Shown piece after piece: positions 1 through 8,698 of a stretch of DNA of 64,000 nt. The stretch covers positions 1,302,001 through 1,366,000 of the forward strand of contig NZ_CP163444.1 in assembly GCF_041053105.1 (NCBI RefSeq), given 5' to 3'. Within the stretch, counting starts at the first letter, position 1. Every line of letters starts with the position of its first letter. The DNA comes from Streptomyces sp. R44 (GTDB lineage Bacteria > Actinomycetota > Actinomycetes > Streptomycetales > Streptomycetaceae). The position numbers and the translations under genes were made by a program. Under the pieces are notes generated by a model. That model did no database searches and was not told the origin of the DNA. It saw only the letters and a program-made list of their open reading frames with translations.

Positions 1-1
1 C

Positions 2-1327
2 GGTCAGCGCGGCGAAGCCGTGGTCTCCCGGGCACGGGCGCTGCTCACGGGCCCGGAACCGGGGGCGACGGTCTGTGCCGGGCTCGCGGTACTGGGCGAG
101 CGGGCGACCGCCCTGCACGCCGCCGGGCAGGCCACCGCCGCCGAGACCGCGACGGTGCTGCTGCTGCGCTGCCGGGCCCGCGCGGACCTGCTCGACACCG
201 GCCCCGACCCGGTCGCCGAGGCCGCCGCGCTGCGCGCGGAGCTCGTACGGCTGACCGCCTTCGCCGCACCGCACCGGGCCGCACCGGCCGTCCTGGGTGT
301 GCTCGCCGAGGCCCGGGCGCTGCTCGGCCGTGTCACCGCCCCAGACGATCCGGTGGCCGCCCTCGGCCTGCTGCGGTCCGCGGCGGCGGATCACCACGCC
401 GGTGGCGGGCTCCGGCCCGCGGCCGAGAGCGGGCTCCTGCTCGCGGGGGTGCTCCGCGCCACCGGCGCCCACCGGGAGGCCACCGCCGTCCTCCGCGCCG
501 CCCTCGGCCCGGCGGCCTGCGCCACGCCCCCGCGTGGTGCCGACCGGGCGCGGCTCTGCCTCGCCCTGGCGCGGACGCTCGCCGGAGCCTCCGCGGAGCC
601 CGCCGGGGACGGGGAGGTCCTGGCGCTTCTCGGGGAGGCCGTCCGGCATGCCGACGCGCCGGCCGGGGACAGGCGGCTGAGTACCCTGGCGCGCCTCGCG
701 CTCGGCATCGCGCGGGCGGAGCGGGGGCGTTGGCGCGAGGCCACCGCCGTACTGGCGGAGGTCTTGTCCGGGCGTGCCGGGGACGGCGACGGGGCGGCGC
801 GCGTACGGGCCAGGGCCTGGCTCGCGTACTGCGCGCTGTGTCTCGGCGAACCCGCCCGGGCCGCACGGGAGTTCGCGCGGGCCGCGGCGGAGGTCCGCCG
901 GTGGGGGGACCGGCGCCACGGCGCGGCCCTGAGCCGGCTGACGGCGCACGCCCTGGGCGCGGCCGGATCGCCGGAGAAGGCCGCCCGGGCCTACGAGCGG
1001 GCGGCCGACCTGTGGCGGTCGGTCGACGACCACGCCTCCGCGGCGAGCGCCCTGCGCGCCCGGGCCCGGCAGGTACGGAGGGTGTGGGGCGCGGCCGCCG
1101 CCGAGGCGGTCGAGGAGGAGGCGCTGCGGGAGGCCGGGCGGGGGCGGCCGGGCGACGGCGACGGGGAGCCGGGCGGTGCCCGGGCCTGGCTGCGCGCCCT
1201 GCCCGAGCCGTACGGGCCGCCCGGGCGCTACCAGGTGGACGTGTACGGCGAGGTGGGCGGGACCGGGCCGGGCGGCCGTCGGCGCACCGAGGAGCAGGGT
1301 GTGACCCGAGTACAGGGGTGCGTGTGA
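2..1327 (+). CDS. TPR-like repeat protein, 5' truncated by window edge
   Basis: The frame is already open at base 2, so the gene starts before the window; the GTG at 20 is only the first internal start-type codon. The 440 or so visible residues are Ala/Arg/Leu-rich helical pairs (for example around ARAYERAADLWRSV) typical of tetratricopeptide-like scaffolds; no catalytic motif is visible. The stop codon overlaps the GTG of the following Ser/Thr kinase by 4 bp, so the two are translationally coupled, and a TPR protein serving as partner or substrate of the kinase is a reasonable inference. The exact family is not recognised. Confidence 0.75.
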   Translation, partial: GQRGEAVVSRARALLTGPEPGATVCAGLAVLGERATALHAAGQATAAETATVLLLRCRARADLLDTGPDPVAEAAALRAELVRLTAFAAPHRAAPAVLGVLAEARALLGRVTAPDDPVAALGLLRSAAADHHAGGGLRPAAESGLLLAGVLRATGAHREATAVLRAALGPAACATPPRGADRARLCLALARTLAGASAEPAGDGEVLALLGEAVRHADAPAGDRRLSTLARLALGIARAERGRWREATAVLAEVLSGRAGDGDGAARVRARAWLAYCALCLGEPARAAREFARAAAEVRRWGDRRHGAALSRLTAHALGAAGSPEKAARAYERAADLWRSVDDHASAASALRARARQVRRVWGAAAAEAVEEEALREAGRGRPGDGDGEPGGARAWLRALPEPYGPPGRYQVDVYGEVGGTGPGGRRRTEEQGVTRVQGCV

Positions 1328-2970
1328 GCAGAGTGATCGACGGCCGTTTCGAACTGGTGGAGCGGCTGGGCGGCGGTGGGATGGGCACGGTGTGGCGCGC
1401 CCGCGACCTGGCCCTCCACCGTGACGTGGCGGTCAAGGAGGTGCGTCCGCCGGACCCCGCGATGGCCGAGCACGACGTCGAGGGGGCCAGGACCCTGCGG
1501 GCGCGCGTGCTGCGCGAGGCGCGCGCCCTGGCGAGGATCGACCACCCCAACGTGGTGACGATCCATCACATCGTGGACGCGGGCGAGGGCACCTACCCGT
1601 GGCTCGTGATGGAGCTGGTCACCGGCGGCTCCCTCCAGGACCGTCTGGATCGGGGCACGATGACCCCGGCCGAGGCCGCCGCGCTCGGCCGTGAGCTGCT
1701 GTCCGCCCTGCGCGCCGCCCACGAGCGGGACATCGAGCACCGCGACGTGAAGCCCGCCAACGTCCTGCTGCGACCGGACGGACGGCCGGTGCTCACCGAC
1801 TTCGGCATCGCGGCGATCCGCGAGTCCACCGTGCTGACGGCCTCGGGTTCGATCATCGGCTCGCCGGACTACATGGCGCCCGAACGGATCCGGGGCCGCA
1901 CGAGCGGCCCCGCCGCCGACCTCTGGTCGCTCGCCATGCTGTTGTACGTGGCGGTGGAGGGCCACCATCCGCTGCGCCGGGAGAACACCCTGGCCACCCT
2001 CGCCGCCGTCCTCTCCGACGACGTGCCCGCTCCGCTGCGGGCCGGTGCGCTGACCGACGTGCTGACCCGGCTGCTCGTACGGGACCCGGCCGCCCGTCCC
2101 GACGCGGAGGAACTCGACCGCGCGCTGGCGGCGGTCGGGGCGGAGGGGCCGGTGGCCGAGGAGGCGGCGCCCGCCTCCGAGGGCGGAGGGACCACCTCGT
2201 TCCGGCTCGCACCGCCGAGCACCGCACCGGGGAGCGCGGCGCAGGCGGCGGTGACGGTCACGCCGGCGGACGGCGCACCGCCGAGCACCGGACCGGTGGC
2301 GGCGGTATCGCCCGCCGTCGCCGGACGGCGCCGGCGCGGGCGCCTGGCCCGGTTCCTGGGGGCGGTCGCCGTGGTCGTGCTCGCCGTCGGGGTTCCCGTG
2401 GCCGCCATGAGCGGGGAGTGGCGGCCGGCCGACCCGGGGAGCGGGCCGAGCGCCGCCCCTCCCTCGCGGCGGCCGGTGACATCGTCGGCTCCCGCCGGGG
2501 CGGCGGCTCCCGAGAAGCTCGATCTGCTCACGGCCGACGGGGTACGGACCGCCGTGGCCGCCGTCAAGGCGGCCTCGGGCGGGGCGAAGGTCACCGGGTT
2601 CGTCGTGTACGCGGACTACGCGGTGGCCGAATCGCTGGTCAAGGGCAGCACGAAGCGGTACGACCGGTACGTGTACCGGGGCGGTGACGTGGCCGTCCGG
2701 CAGGGGCCCGGCGGCACCGCCTTCCCGGGCGCGGTCCCGGCCGACCTGGACGCGTTCGCGTGGGACGCGCTGCCGGCGCTGATGAAGCGCGCCGACAAGG
2801 AGCTGGGCGTCGACGCGCCGACGAGCCGCTACCTCGTCCTCACCCCCGGTTCGACGCTCCTCGGGAGCGAGGCGGGGCTGAGCGTCTACCTCTCCGACAC
2901 CTACGGCGTGGCCTATCTGACGGCCGACGCCGAGGGCCGGGTGACCGCCAGCTATCCCCGCAAGGACTGA
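1324..2970 (+). CDS. Membrane-anchored Ser/Thr protein kinase
   Basis: A 548-residue Hanks-type kinase. The N-terminal kinase domain (about residues 8-270) has the glycine loop GGGGMGTVW, the ATP lysine K38 in VAVKEV, the catalytic HRD at 139-141, DFG at 159-161 and an APE motif. A Ser/Thr/Ala-rich linker follows, then a single membrane helix at about 341-363. An external domain of about 180 residues has no PASTA repeats and is not recognised. The GTG start overlaps the upstream TPR gene stop (GTGA); an in-frame GTG six bases earlier is a possible alternative. The 3' end overlaps the convergent regulator by 19 bp. Likely a sensor kinase with an orphan ligand domain. Confidence 0.93.
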   Translation: MSRVIDGRFELVERLGGGGMGTVWRARDLALHRDVAVKEVRPPDPAMAEHDVEGARTLRARVLREARALARIDHPNVVTIHHIVDAGEGTYPWLVMELVTGGSLQDRLDRGTMTPAEAAALGRELLSALRAAHERDIEHRDVKPANVLLRPDGRPVLTDFGIAAIRESTVLTASGSIIGSPDYMAPERIRGRTSGPAADLWSLAMLLYVAVEGHHPLRRENTLATLAAVLSDDVPAPLRAGALTDVLTRLLVRDPAARPDAEELDRALAAVGAEGPVAEEAAPASEGGGTTSFRLAPPSTAPGSAAQAAVTVTPADGAPPSTGPVAAVSPAVAGRRRRGRLARFLGAVAVVVLAVGVPVAAMSGEWRPADPGSGPSAAPPSRRPVTSSAPAGAAAPEKLDLLTADGVRTAVAAVKAASGGAKVTGFVVYADYAVAESLVKGSTKRYDRYVYRGGDVAVRQGPGGTAFPGAVPADLDAFAWDALPALMKRADKELGVDAPTSRYLVLTPGSTLLGSEAGLSVYLSDTYGVAYLTADAEGRVTASYPRKD

Positions 2971-5807
2971 CGGGCCGGCGTCTCGTCCCTGACGACCAGC
3001 GAGGCCAGGCCGGCGCGGGTCTCCACGCCCGTCTTGCGGTAGACCCGGGCGACGTGGCTCTCGACCGTGCGGGGACTCAGGCAGAGCCGTTCGGCCACGG
3101 CCTGGTTGGTGAGCCCCTCGGCCACCAGGGCCGAGATCTCCCGCTCGCGCGGGGTGAGGACGGCGAGCCGGCCTCCGGTGGCGTCGCCGCGGGGCGGTGC
3201 GGTGCGGGTGCGGTCGGCCAGGTCCACCAGCATGCGGGCGCCTGCCTCGGCGGCCAGCCGCCGGCCCCTGCGCCGGAGGGCCGCTGCCTGCGGCGCGTCG
3301 CCCGAGGCCTGGAGCTGCGGGGCGGCGAGGAGCAGGCTGTGGGCCTCGCGCAGGACCGCCCCGGAGCGCGCGCCGTCCCGCGCGGCTTCGGTGAACTCCC
3401 GGGCCGCGGCGGCCGGTTCACCCCGCCCGGCCAGGACCCGTCCCCAGGCGCGGCGCGCGGCACCCCGCTGGACGGACAGGCCCAGCGGCTCGGCCTCCGC
3501 GAGGGCCCGGCGGGCGACCCGCTCGGCCTCCGGAAGGTCACCGGCGGCGAGGGCCGCGGCCGTGAGGACTTCGAGATAGCCGGGGCGCAGGGAGGGCTGG
3601 AGCCCGGAGAGGTCGCGGTCGCCGCCCGCACGCACCAGCACCTCACGGACCCGGTGCGGGTCCTGGTCGAGCGGGAGGGTGTGGGCGAGCATGCAGCGGG
3701 CCTGGGTGGCCCACCAGCCCTCGGCGGTCCCGACGGTCGCCGCCGCCTCCTCGGCCGCGGCCCGCGCTCCTGGGTCGCCGAGCGGGCGGGCGTGCAGGAG
3801 CACGGTGGCCCGCATCGCCCCGCTGAACCCGATGAGTTCGGCGCCGCCGAGGGTGCGGGCCACCGCGAGGGACTCCTCGGCCAGGTCGAGCGCGGTGCCG
3901 ACCCTGCCGGTCAGGAGGTGGACGTACGCCGAGCAGAGCAGGAGCTGCGAGAGGGCGAAGGGGCGTCCGGCGCGGCGGGCCATCGCGATGCCCCGGGTGG
4001 CGTGCCGCTCGGCCGTCCCGTACTGCTCAAGGAAGGCCTCGCTCCAGCCGAGGCGCACCAACGACTCGGGGTGGTGGGCGAGTCGGCCGTCGGTGAAGGA
4101 GTCGGTGAGGGCCGCGGCCCCGGCGGCGTGCGCGCGGGCGGCGGCGGTCTCGCCCTCGTACACCTCGCCGAGGGCGGCCAGGGTCAGCAGCTCGGCCGTC
4201 CCCTCGTCGTCGCGGCGCCGCCGGGCCTCGTGGAGGTTCTCGGCGACCACGGCGCGGAGTTCGGGGTAACGGGCGGCGAACAGGGCGCGGCAGCCCCATT
4301 CGACGACGATCCGGGTCCGCAGGTCCGGCCGGGGGCCGGGGTCCCGCTCCAGTTCGCGGCGGAGCAGGGCGTCCGCCTCGGGGTAGCGGCCGAGGTGGCG
4401 CTCCATGAACGCGCAGAGCAGGACGGCCGAGGTCCGCAGCTCCGCGTCCGCGGGTCCCCCTTCTCGGTCGTGGGTGTCGTCGATGAGGTGGTGGAGGATG
4501 TCCCGGCTCTCCGCGACGCGTCCCGCCGAGCCCAGGGCGCGGGCCCGGCGGAGCGTCAGTTCGCGTCGGTCGCCTTGGTGTTCGGTGGTGTCGGGCAGCA
4601 GGTCGAGCACGGCGCCCAGCCACTCGGCGGCGCGGGCGGGGTCGGCCGCCCCGATCCGCTCGGCGGCCTCGGCCAGCTCGGCGGCGGTGGCCGGGTCCCA
4701 GACGGTCGCGGCCCGGACGAGGTGCGGGGCACGCTCGGTCACGGGAGCCCCGGCGCGGGCGAGTGCGGCCGCGGCCCGCCGGTGCAGCTCCCGGCGGCGC
4801 CAGGGGGCGAGCGCGCCGAGGAGCAGCTCGGGCAGCGCGGGATGCCGCAGCGCGAGGACGCGCCCGTCCGGCCCGCCCCGCACGAGATCCCGTCGCATCA
4901 ACTCCCCCAGGGCCTCCCCCTGGGAAGGGCTCGGGGCGTCGTCCCCGGCGACGGCCGCGAGCAGTTCGGTCGTCGCGTGGGTGCCGAGTACCGCGATGGC
5001 CTCGACCAGCGAGCGCTCCTCCCGGTCGAGCGCGGCGAGTTCGGTGAGCGGGGTGGCCGCCGGGCCGGTGCCGGACGTGCGGGCGGCCGCGAGTGCCCGG
5101 TAGTAGAGCGGGTTGCCGAGGCTGGTGGTGTGGATCTCCCGCGCCTGCTCCGGTGAAAGCCCGGGGCCGAGGCCCTCGGCGCAGTCGCCGGGCGTGAGCG
5201 GGGTGGGCGTCAGGCTCGCGAGTGAGCCCGTGTCCCCGGCGCGTGTGAGGACGGAGGCCAGGGCCGGTGGGGTCTGGCGCTCGCGCCGGGCCAGGACGAG
5301 GAGGACGGGCGACCGCGGGGGGTGCCGGAGGAGGTGGTCCAGGAGCGCGACGGAGGCGGGGTCCGCGTCCTGGAGGTCGTCGAGCAGGAGCACGAGGCCG
5401 GGTGCCGTCACGCGCCCGACCGCAACCGCGATCCGCCGCACGTGTCCGGCGCCCTCGACTCCGGCGCGCTCGACGAGCTCCGCCAGGTCCGCAAGGTCCG
5501 GGGCCGTGGCGCGATCGTGGTGGTCCAGGTCGGCGAAGGCGTCCACGAAGGGCTGGAACGGGGTGCCGTGCCCGGCGGCCGATCCCGCACGGCCGTGCAG
5601 GACCGTCGCCCTGCGCCGCCTCGCCCGCGCCGCGAACTCCGTGAGCAGGCGGGTCTTGCCGATGCCCGGCTCGCCCGTGACGTCCACGGCCACCGGTCCC
5701 GCGCCGCCGGTCCTGGCGCGCACCAGGCCGTCGAGCCGGTCCAGCTCCCGGCTCCGGCCGACGAAGGGCGCGCGGTCGACGCGCCCGAGGTCCGCGAAAG
5801 CGTCCAT
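2952..5807 (-). CDS. Large ATP-binding LuxR-family regulator (LAL type)
   Basis: A 951-residue regulator with the LAL/MalT-like plan. The N-terminal ATPase has Walker A GEPGIGKT at 45-52 and a Walker B-like LLLDDLQDAD with D143/D144; a long TPR-like helical middle follows, and a C-terminal LuxR helix-turn-helix (LTPREREISALVAEGLTNQ and onward) lies in the last 65 residues. Start chosen at the ATG at 5807 because an AGGGGGA ribosome site lies just upstream; an in-frame start at 5858 would add 17 residues. Family members usually activate carbon-use or secondary-metabolism genes, but no obvious target cluster is adjacent. It converges on the kinase and overlaps its last 19 bp. Confidence 0.92.
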   Translation of the reverse strand: MDAFADLGRVDRAPFVGRSRELDRLDGLVRARTGGAGPVAVDVTGEPGIGKTRLLTEFAARARRRRATVLHGRAGSAAGHGTPFQPFVDAFADLDHHDRATAPDLADLAELVERAGVEGAGHVRRIAVAVGRVTAPGLVLLLDDLQDADPASVALLDHLLRHPPRSPVLLVLARRERQTPPALASVLTRAGDTGSLASLTPTPLTPGDCAEGLGPGLSPEQAREIHTTSLGNPLYYRALAAARTSGTGPAATPLTELAALDREERSLVEAIAVLGTHATTELLAAVAGDDAPSPSQGEALGELMRRDLVRGGPDGRVLALRHPALPELLLGALAPWRRRELHRRAAAALARAGAPVTERAPHLVRAATVWDPATAAELAEAAERIGAADPARAAEWLGAVLDLLPDTTEHQGDRRELTLRRARALGSAGRVAESRDILHHLIDDTHDREGGPADAELRTSAVLLCAFMERHLGRYPEADALLRRELERDPGPRPDLRTRIVVEWGCRALFAARYPELRAVVAENLHEARRRRDDEGTAELLTLAALGEVYEGETAAARAHAAGAAALTDSFTDGRLAHHPESLVRLGWSEAFLEQYGTAERHATRGIAMARRAGRPFALSQLLLCSAYVHLLTGRVGTALDLAEESLAVARTLGGAELIGFSGAMRATVLLHARPLGDPGARAAAEEAAATVGTAEGWWATQARCMLAHTLPLDQDPHRVREVLVRAGGDRDLSGLQPSLRPGYLEVLTAAALAAGDLPEAERVARRALAEAEPLGLSVQRGAARRAWGRVLAGRGEPAAAAREFTEAARDGARSGAVLREAHSLLLAAPQLQASGDAPQAAALRRRGRRLAAEAGARMLVDLADRTRTAPPRGDATGGRLAVLTPREREISALVAEGLTNQAVAERLCLSPRTVESHVARVYRKTGVETRAGLASLVVRDETPARQSLRG

Positions 5808-5874
5808 GTCCACCGTCCCCCTGTCCTGCTCCTGCCCCCGCTCCCAGTTGTACGGCACGCCACCGACAACGGCC

Positions 5875-6075
5875 TCATCCGGTGGTGAGGGACTTGAAGG
5901 CGCGGGTCTGTTCCGTGATGGCCCGCTCCGTGGGGAGACGTTCGATCGCCCCGAAGAAGCCGACGACGCCCGTCGTGTGCTCCAGGACGTAGCGCGCGTC
6001 CTCGGGTTCGGCGATGGGTCCGCCGTGGCAGAGCACGAGGATGTCGGGGTTCATCCGCCTGGCCGCGCCGTGCAT
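5875..6075 (-). pseudogene. C-terminal remnant of a PEP hydrolase-like TIM-barrel protein
   Basis: Only about 66 residues remain. The stretch [20 protein letters not shown], followed by [12 protein letters not shown] and a TEQTRAFKS tail, matches my memory of the C-terminus of the phosphoenolpyruvate hydrolase-like family (normally about 275 residues). Relative to the usual GASSxERLP motif, two residues seem missing after GFFGA. Nothing resembling the first 200 residues lies upstream, where the DUF2000 gene ends at 6127. Best read as a decayed 3' fragment, not a functional protein. Confidence 0.65.
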
Positions 6076-6126
6076 GCCGCGCGGCGCGCGGCGGGGGTGA
6101 CGGGGCCGCGGCTGCTGAGGTCCCGC

Positions 6127-6561
6127 TCAGGGATGCATCCTGGCGCCCTTGAGCACCTTGTCCACGGCGTTGCGCGGCCCGTACACGGCGATCCCCGCCA
6201 GATCGAGCTGTCCCGCGCCCACGGCCCGTACCGCGGCACGGTTGTCCCGGTCGTTGCCGGTGGTGAAGAGGTCGGTCGTGAAGACCGCGCGGGGCAGCCC
6301 GCGCGAGAGGGCCCGGCCGTGGGCGGCGGTCAGCGTCTCCTTGGTCCCCTCGAAGACCAGGACGGGCTGGCGGAACATCGGCAGGTACGGGGTGTCGTCC
6401 GCGTCGGCGTACCGTTCGCCGATCACCTCGGGGAGCTCCGTGCCGAGGCCGCTGACCAGGAACGCCGTGACGTTCAGCCGCTGCCAGGTCTCCAGGTCCT
6501 CGCGCAGCAGCACGGCGATCTTGGTGTCGAAACGTACGGGGGTGTGGTCGGTCGTCGTCAT
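6127..6561 (-). CDS. DUF2000 family protein
   Basis: A 144-residue soluble protein matching the DUF2000 family, whose members resemble peptidyl-tRNA hydrolase-like folds; no reaction is established. Recognisable segments are FDTKIAVLLREDLETWQ at the start and an IAVYGPRNAVDKVLKGA end. ATG at 6561 is chosen because GGAG precedes it; the in-frame extension to 6612 would run through the divergent promoter. It is divergent from an AraC regulator with 49 bp between starts, a pairing I recall for this family, so the regulator probably controls it. Confidence 0.85.
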   Translation of the reverse strand: MTTTDHTPVRFDTKIAVLLREDLETWQRLNVTAFLVSGLGTELPEVIGERYADADDTPYLPMFRQPVLVFEGTKETLTAAHGRALSRGLPRAVFTTDLFTTGNDRDNRAAVRAVGAGQLDLAGIAVYGPRNAVDKVLKGARMHP

Positions 6562-6610
6562 GCTCCGAGACTGCCGCCGGCCCCTCGGCGCGGTCTTGTA
6601 CATTTCTTGC
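6562..6610. promoter_or_regulatory. Divergent promoter region between DUF2000 and AraC genes
   Basis: This 49-bp gap must hold both promoters. It contains a small AT-rich patch (TTGTACATTTCTTGC, about 6596-6610) directly before the AraC ATG. It is the only place a shared operator for the AraC protein could sit without lying inside a gene. Confidence 0.5.
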
Positions 6611-7438
6611 ATGGTGGCCCGGACGGCGGCCCGTCAGGAGGTCTCGGCGTGGCGCCCGCGCGTGCCGGGTGTTGTGGAGGTCTTCCACGCCCGGTTCACC
6701 GAGCACGCGTACCCGATGCACGTGCACGACGTGTGGACGCTGCTCATCGTGGACGACGGCGCGGTCCGCTACGACCTCGACCGGCACGAGCGCGGCACTC
6801 CCGGCGACACGGTGTCCCTGCTGCCGCCGCAGGTTCCGCACAACGGCTCGCCCGCCACCTCCGACGGCTTCCGCAAGCGGGTCCTGTACCTGGATCTGAC
6901 GCAGCTGGACGAGAGCTTCATCGGTCCCGCGGTCGACGCGCCCGATCTGGTCGACCCGCTGCTGCGGCGGCGCGTCGGGCAGCTGCACACCGCGCTCGCG
7001 GAGCCGGGCGACGAACTGGAGGCGCAGAGCCGTCTCGCCCTCATCGGCGACCGCCTGCGCGGCCATCTGCGGCCGCGCCTGCTCACGCCCGCGCGTGCGG
7101 CCGATCCTGGGGTGGCGCACGGCCTGCGGGAGCTCCTGGACGCGCGCCTCGTGGAGGGCGTGACGCTGGACGAGGCCGCCCTGCTGCTCCACGCCCATCC
7201 GGCGCATCTCGTACGGGCGTTCAGCGGGGCCTTCGGCATCGCGCCGCACCAGTACCTGACGGCCCGGCGGATCGACCGGGCGCGGCGGCTACTGCTCGAC
7301 GGGCAGCCGCCGGTGGAGGTGGCCGCCGCGACCGGCTTCTACGACCAGCCGCATCTGAACCGCTCGTTCAAGCGGATCGTGGGCACCACCCCGGGGCGCT
7401 TCGCCCGGGTGCGGGGCGGTCCGTCCCCGCTGTCGTGA
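6611..7438 (+). CDS. AraC-family transcriptional regulator
   Basis: A 275-residue regulator. The N-terminal half is a cupin-like sensor (HARFTEHAYPMHVHDVW, GDTVSLLPPQVPHNG) that in relatives binds small effectors. The C-terminal 100 residues hold the two AraC helix-turn-helix units (LDEAALLLHAHPAHLVRAF; VEVAAATGFYDQPHLNRSF) ending in the family signature KRIVGTTPGRF. The ATG at 6611 is chosen because the longer frame would overlap the divergent DUF2000 gene. Probably autoregulatory and a regulator of DUF2000. Confidence 0.92.
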   Translation: MVARTAARQEVSAWRPRVPGVVEVFHARFTEHAYPMHVHDVWTLLIVDDGAVRYDLDRHERGTPGDTVSLLPPQVPHNGSPATSDGFRKRVLYLDLTQLDESFIGPAVDAPDLVDPLLRRRVGQLHTALAEPGDELEAQSRLALIGDRLRGHLRPRLLTPARAADPGVAHGLRELLDARLVEGVTLDEAALLLHAHPAHLVRAFSGAFGIAPHQYLTARRIDRARRLLLDGQPPVEVAAATGFYDQPHLNRSFKRIVGTTPGRFARVRGGPSPLS

Positions 7439-7550
7439 ACTGGCCACCGGGCGAGGGCGCGAGGCCGTTCCGGAAGCCGTCGACCGGCGCCGGGCGGGCG
7501 GCAGGAGCGCGTGAACCCGCCCGGAAAGGCGAGCGATCCCGCGCGGATAA

Positions 7551-7790
7551 GTGACGAACGCTCCAAGTACGCCCTCCCCGGCCCTGCGGACGACCGAATT
7601 CCGCCTACCGTCACTCAAGACGGACCAGATGATGCACAGATGCACGAGGCCCGCGCCCTGGTGCTCTGGGCACGCGCCCGTGAGGCCGTTCGTCCTGGTG
7701 CGGCCGGACGGTCACGTGGCCTGGCGCGGGACGGCTCCGCCGACCGACCCCGGGCGGCTCGCGGACCTGGTGCGCGGGGCGGGGACATGA
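7551..7790 (+). pseudogene. C-terminal remnant of an FAD-dependent aromatic monooxygenase
   Basis: A 79-codon open frame whose last 35 residues (from RPFVLVRPDGHVAWRG to the stop) look like the end of class A flavoprotein hydroxylases, where LLVRPDGxVAWRG followed by a DP...L..L helix closes the thioredoxin-like C-terminal domain. The residues before it (7551-7680) show no resemblance, so about 450 N-terminal residues are missing. Probably a deletion remnant; translation from GTG at 7551 is possible but no role is supported. Confidence 0.6.
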
Positions 7791-7866
7791 GCCGGGCCCC
7801 GGGAGGAGCCGGGCCCTTGGAGGCGTTCGATCCGGCGCGACTCGATCGCGCGGACCCGTTTCCCGT

Positions 7867-7971
7867 CTGCTCGTCCTGGGCTCGGCGCACCGGGACCCGG
7901 CGCGGTTCCCGGACCCCGACCGGCTCGACATCCACCGGGACGGCGGCGCGCGACTGACGCCGTCCCACTGA
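7867..7971 (+). pseudogene. Cytochrome P450 fragment
   Basis: In the frame starting at 7867 the sequence reads LLVLGSAHRDPARFPDPDRL followed by DIHRDGG and a stop at 7971. This is the conserved segment before the heme loop of bacterial P450s (ANRDPxxFPDPDRxDxxR). Neither the preceding I-helix and ExxR parts nor the following heme-cysteine loop is present. It is therefore an isolated piece of about 30 residues left from a lost P450 gene. Confidence 0.65.
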
Positions 7972-8019
7972 CACACGTGCCCCAGGTGGCGACGGGAACC
8001 TCTCCCCACCCTCCCGCGT

Positions 8020-8038
8020 TATACCCCCCGAGGGTATA
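8020..8038. promoter_or_regulatory. Perfect 19-bp dyad, candidate CsoR/FrmR-type operator
   Basis: TATACCC-N5-GGGTATA with both 7-bp arms perfect, ending 26 bp before the ATG of the AhpD-like gene. A C-tract/G-tract flanked by TATA ends is the general form of operators bound by CsoR-family copper, nickel or persulfide sensors; assignment to that family is inference. The right arm also supplies a TATA-like -10 element. Confidence 0.6.
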
Positions 8039-8064
8039 CAGAACGAGTTGTCCGGAGGGGTTCC

Positions 8065-8595
8065 ATGACGACGAGAAGACTGGCCGCGCTCGCCCCCGAG
8101 CAGGCCCCCGGGCGTGCCCGCGAGCTGCTCACCGACATCGTCGAACGGCACGGTTCCGTCGGCGAGATGGTGTCCACGATGGCGCACTCGCCCGCGCTGC
8201 TCGACGGCTATCTCAGCCTGTCGCGCGCCATGAAACGGGTGAAGATCCCGCGCGCCCTGAGCGAGAAGCTGTCGCTCGCCGTCCAGGAGTGGATCGGCTG
8301 CGGCACCTGCCGCGAGGCGCACCGCGCGGCAGGCCGCGCGGCGGGACTGACCGACACCGACATCGAGCTGGCCCGTCAGGGCACGTCGACCGACCCGCGC
8401 GAGGCCGCTCTCATCGGCCTCGCGCTGCGGGTCCTCGCCGAACCGGGCGCGCTCTCCGACGAGGACGTCGCCGAGGTGCGGGCGCACGGCTGGAGCGACC
8501 GGGTGATCGCCGAGGTGGTCGGCGTGGTCACCCTCAACCTCCTGACCGGCGCCTTCAACCTCCTCGCGGGCATCCAGCCGGAGCCCGAGGGCTGA
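8065..8595 (+). CDS. AhpD-like / carboxymuconolactone decarboxylase family protein
   Basis: A 176-residue all-helical protein of the CMD/AhpD superfamily. The active-site signature CxxCxxxH is present as C79, C82 and H86, the thiol pair that in AhpD passes electrons to a peroxidase. A peroxide- or thiol-linked redox role is thus likelier than decarboxylation; the partner is not encoded alongside. GGAGGGG lies just before the ATG. A perfect 19-bp dyad upstream implies dedicated repression, possibly by a metal or persulfide sensor encoded elsewhere. Confidence 0.88.
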   Translation: MTTRRLAALAPEQAPGRARELLTDIVERHGSVGEMVSTMAHSPALLDGYLSLSRAMKRVKIPRALSEKLSLAVQEWIGCGTCREAHRAAGRAAGLTDTDIELARQGTSTDPREAALIGLALRVLAEPGALSDEDVAEVRAHGWSDRVIAEVVGVVTLNLLTGAFNLLAGIQPEPEG

Positions 8596-8698
8596 CGCGG
8601 GAAGGGGTGACGACGGGGCCGCTCGCGTCGCCCGCCGCTGATCAGCCGGGCCACGTCGCCGGAGGGCGGCGCCGAGGGGGCCCCGACCGGGAGGCCGG

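Larger units (their letters stand above)
7439..8064. other. 626-bp stretch without an intact gene
   Basis: Between the AraC gene and the AhpD-like gene no full-length gene is visible. It holds two decayed gene ends, listed separately (FAD monooxygenase and P450), in different frames of the same strand, and at its right end the dyad at 8020-8038. A 148-codon open frame crosses both remnants (7511-7957) but has no family resemblance. Confidence 0.7.

Noticed and set aside
2760..5156. Long plus-strand open frame (798 codons) opposite the LAL regulator
   Set aside because: Antisense shadow caused by high GC; low-complexity Gly/Arg/Pro translation, no family resemblance, and the minus-strand frame has clear ATPase and LuxR motifs.
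7511..7957. 148-codon plus-strand frame as a gene
   Set aside because: It crosses the FAD monooxygenase and P450 remnants in other frames and has no recognisable sequence of its own.
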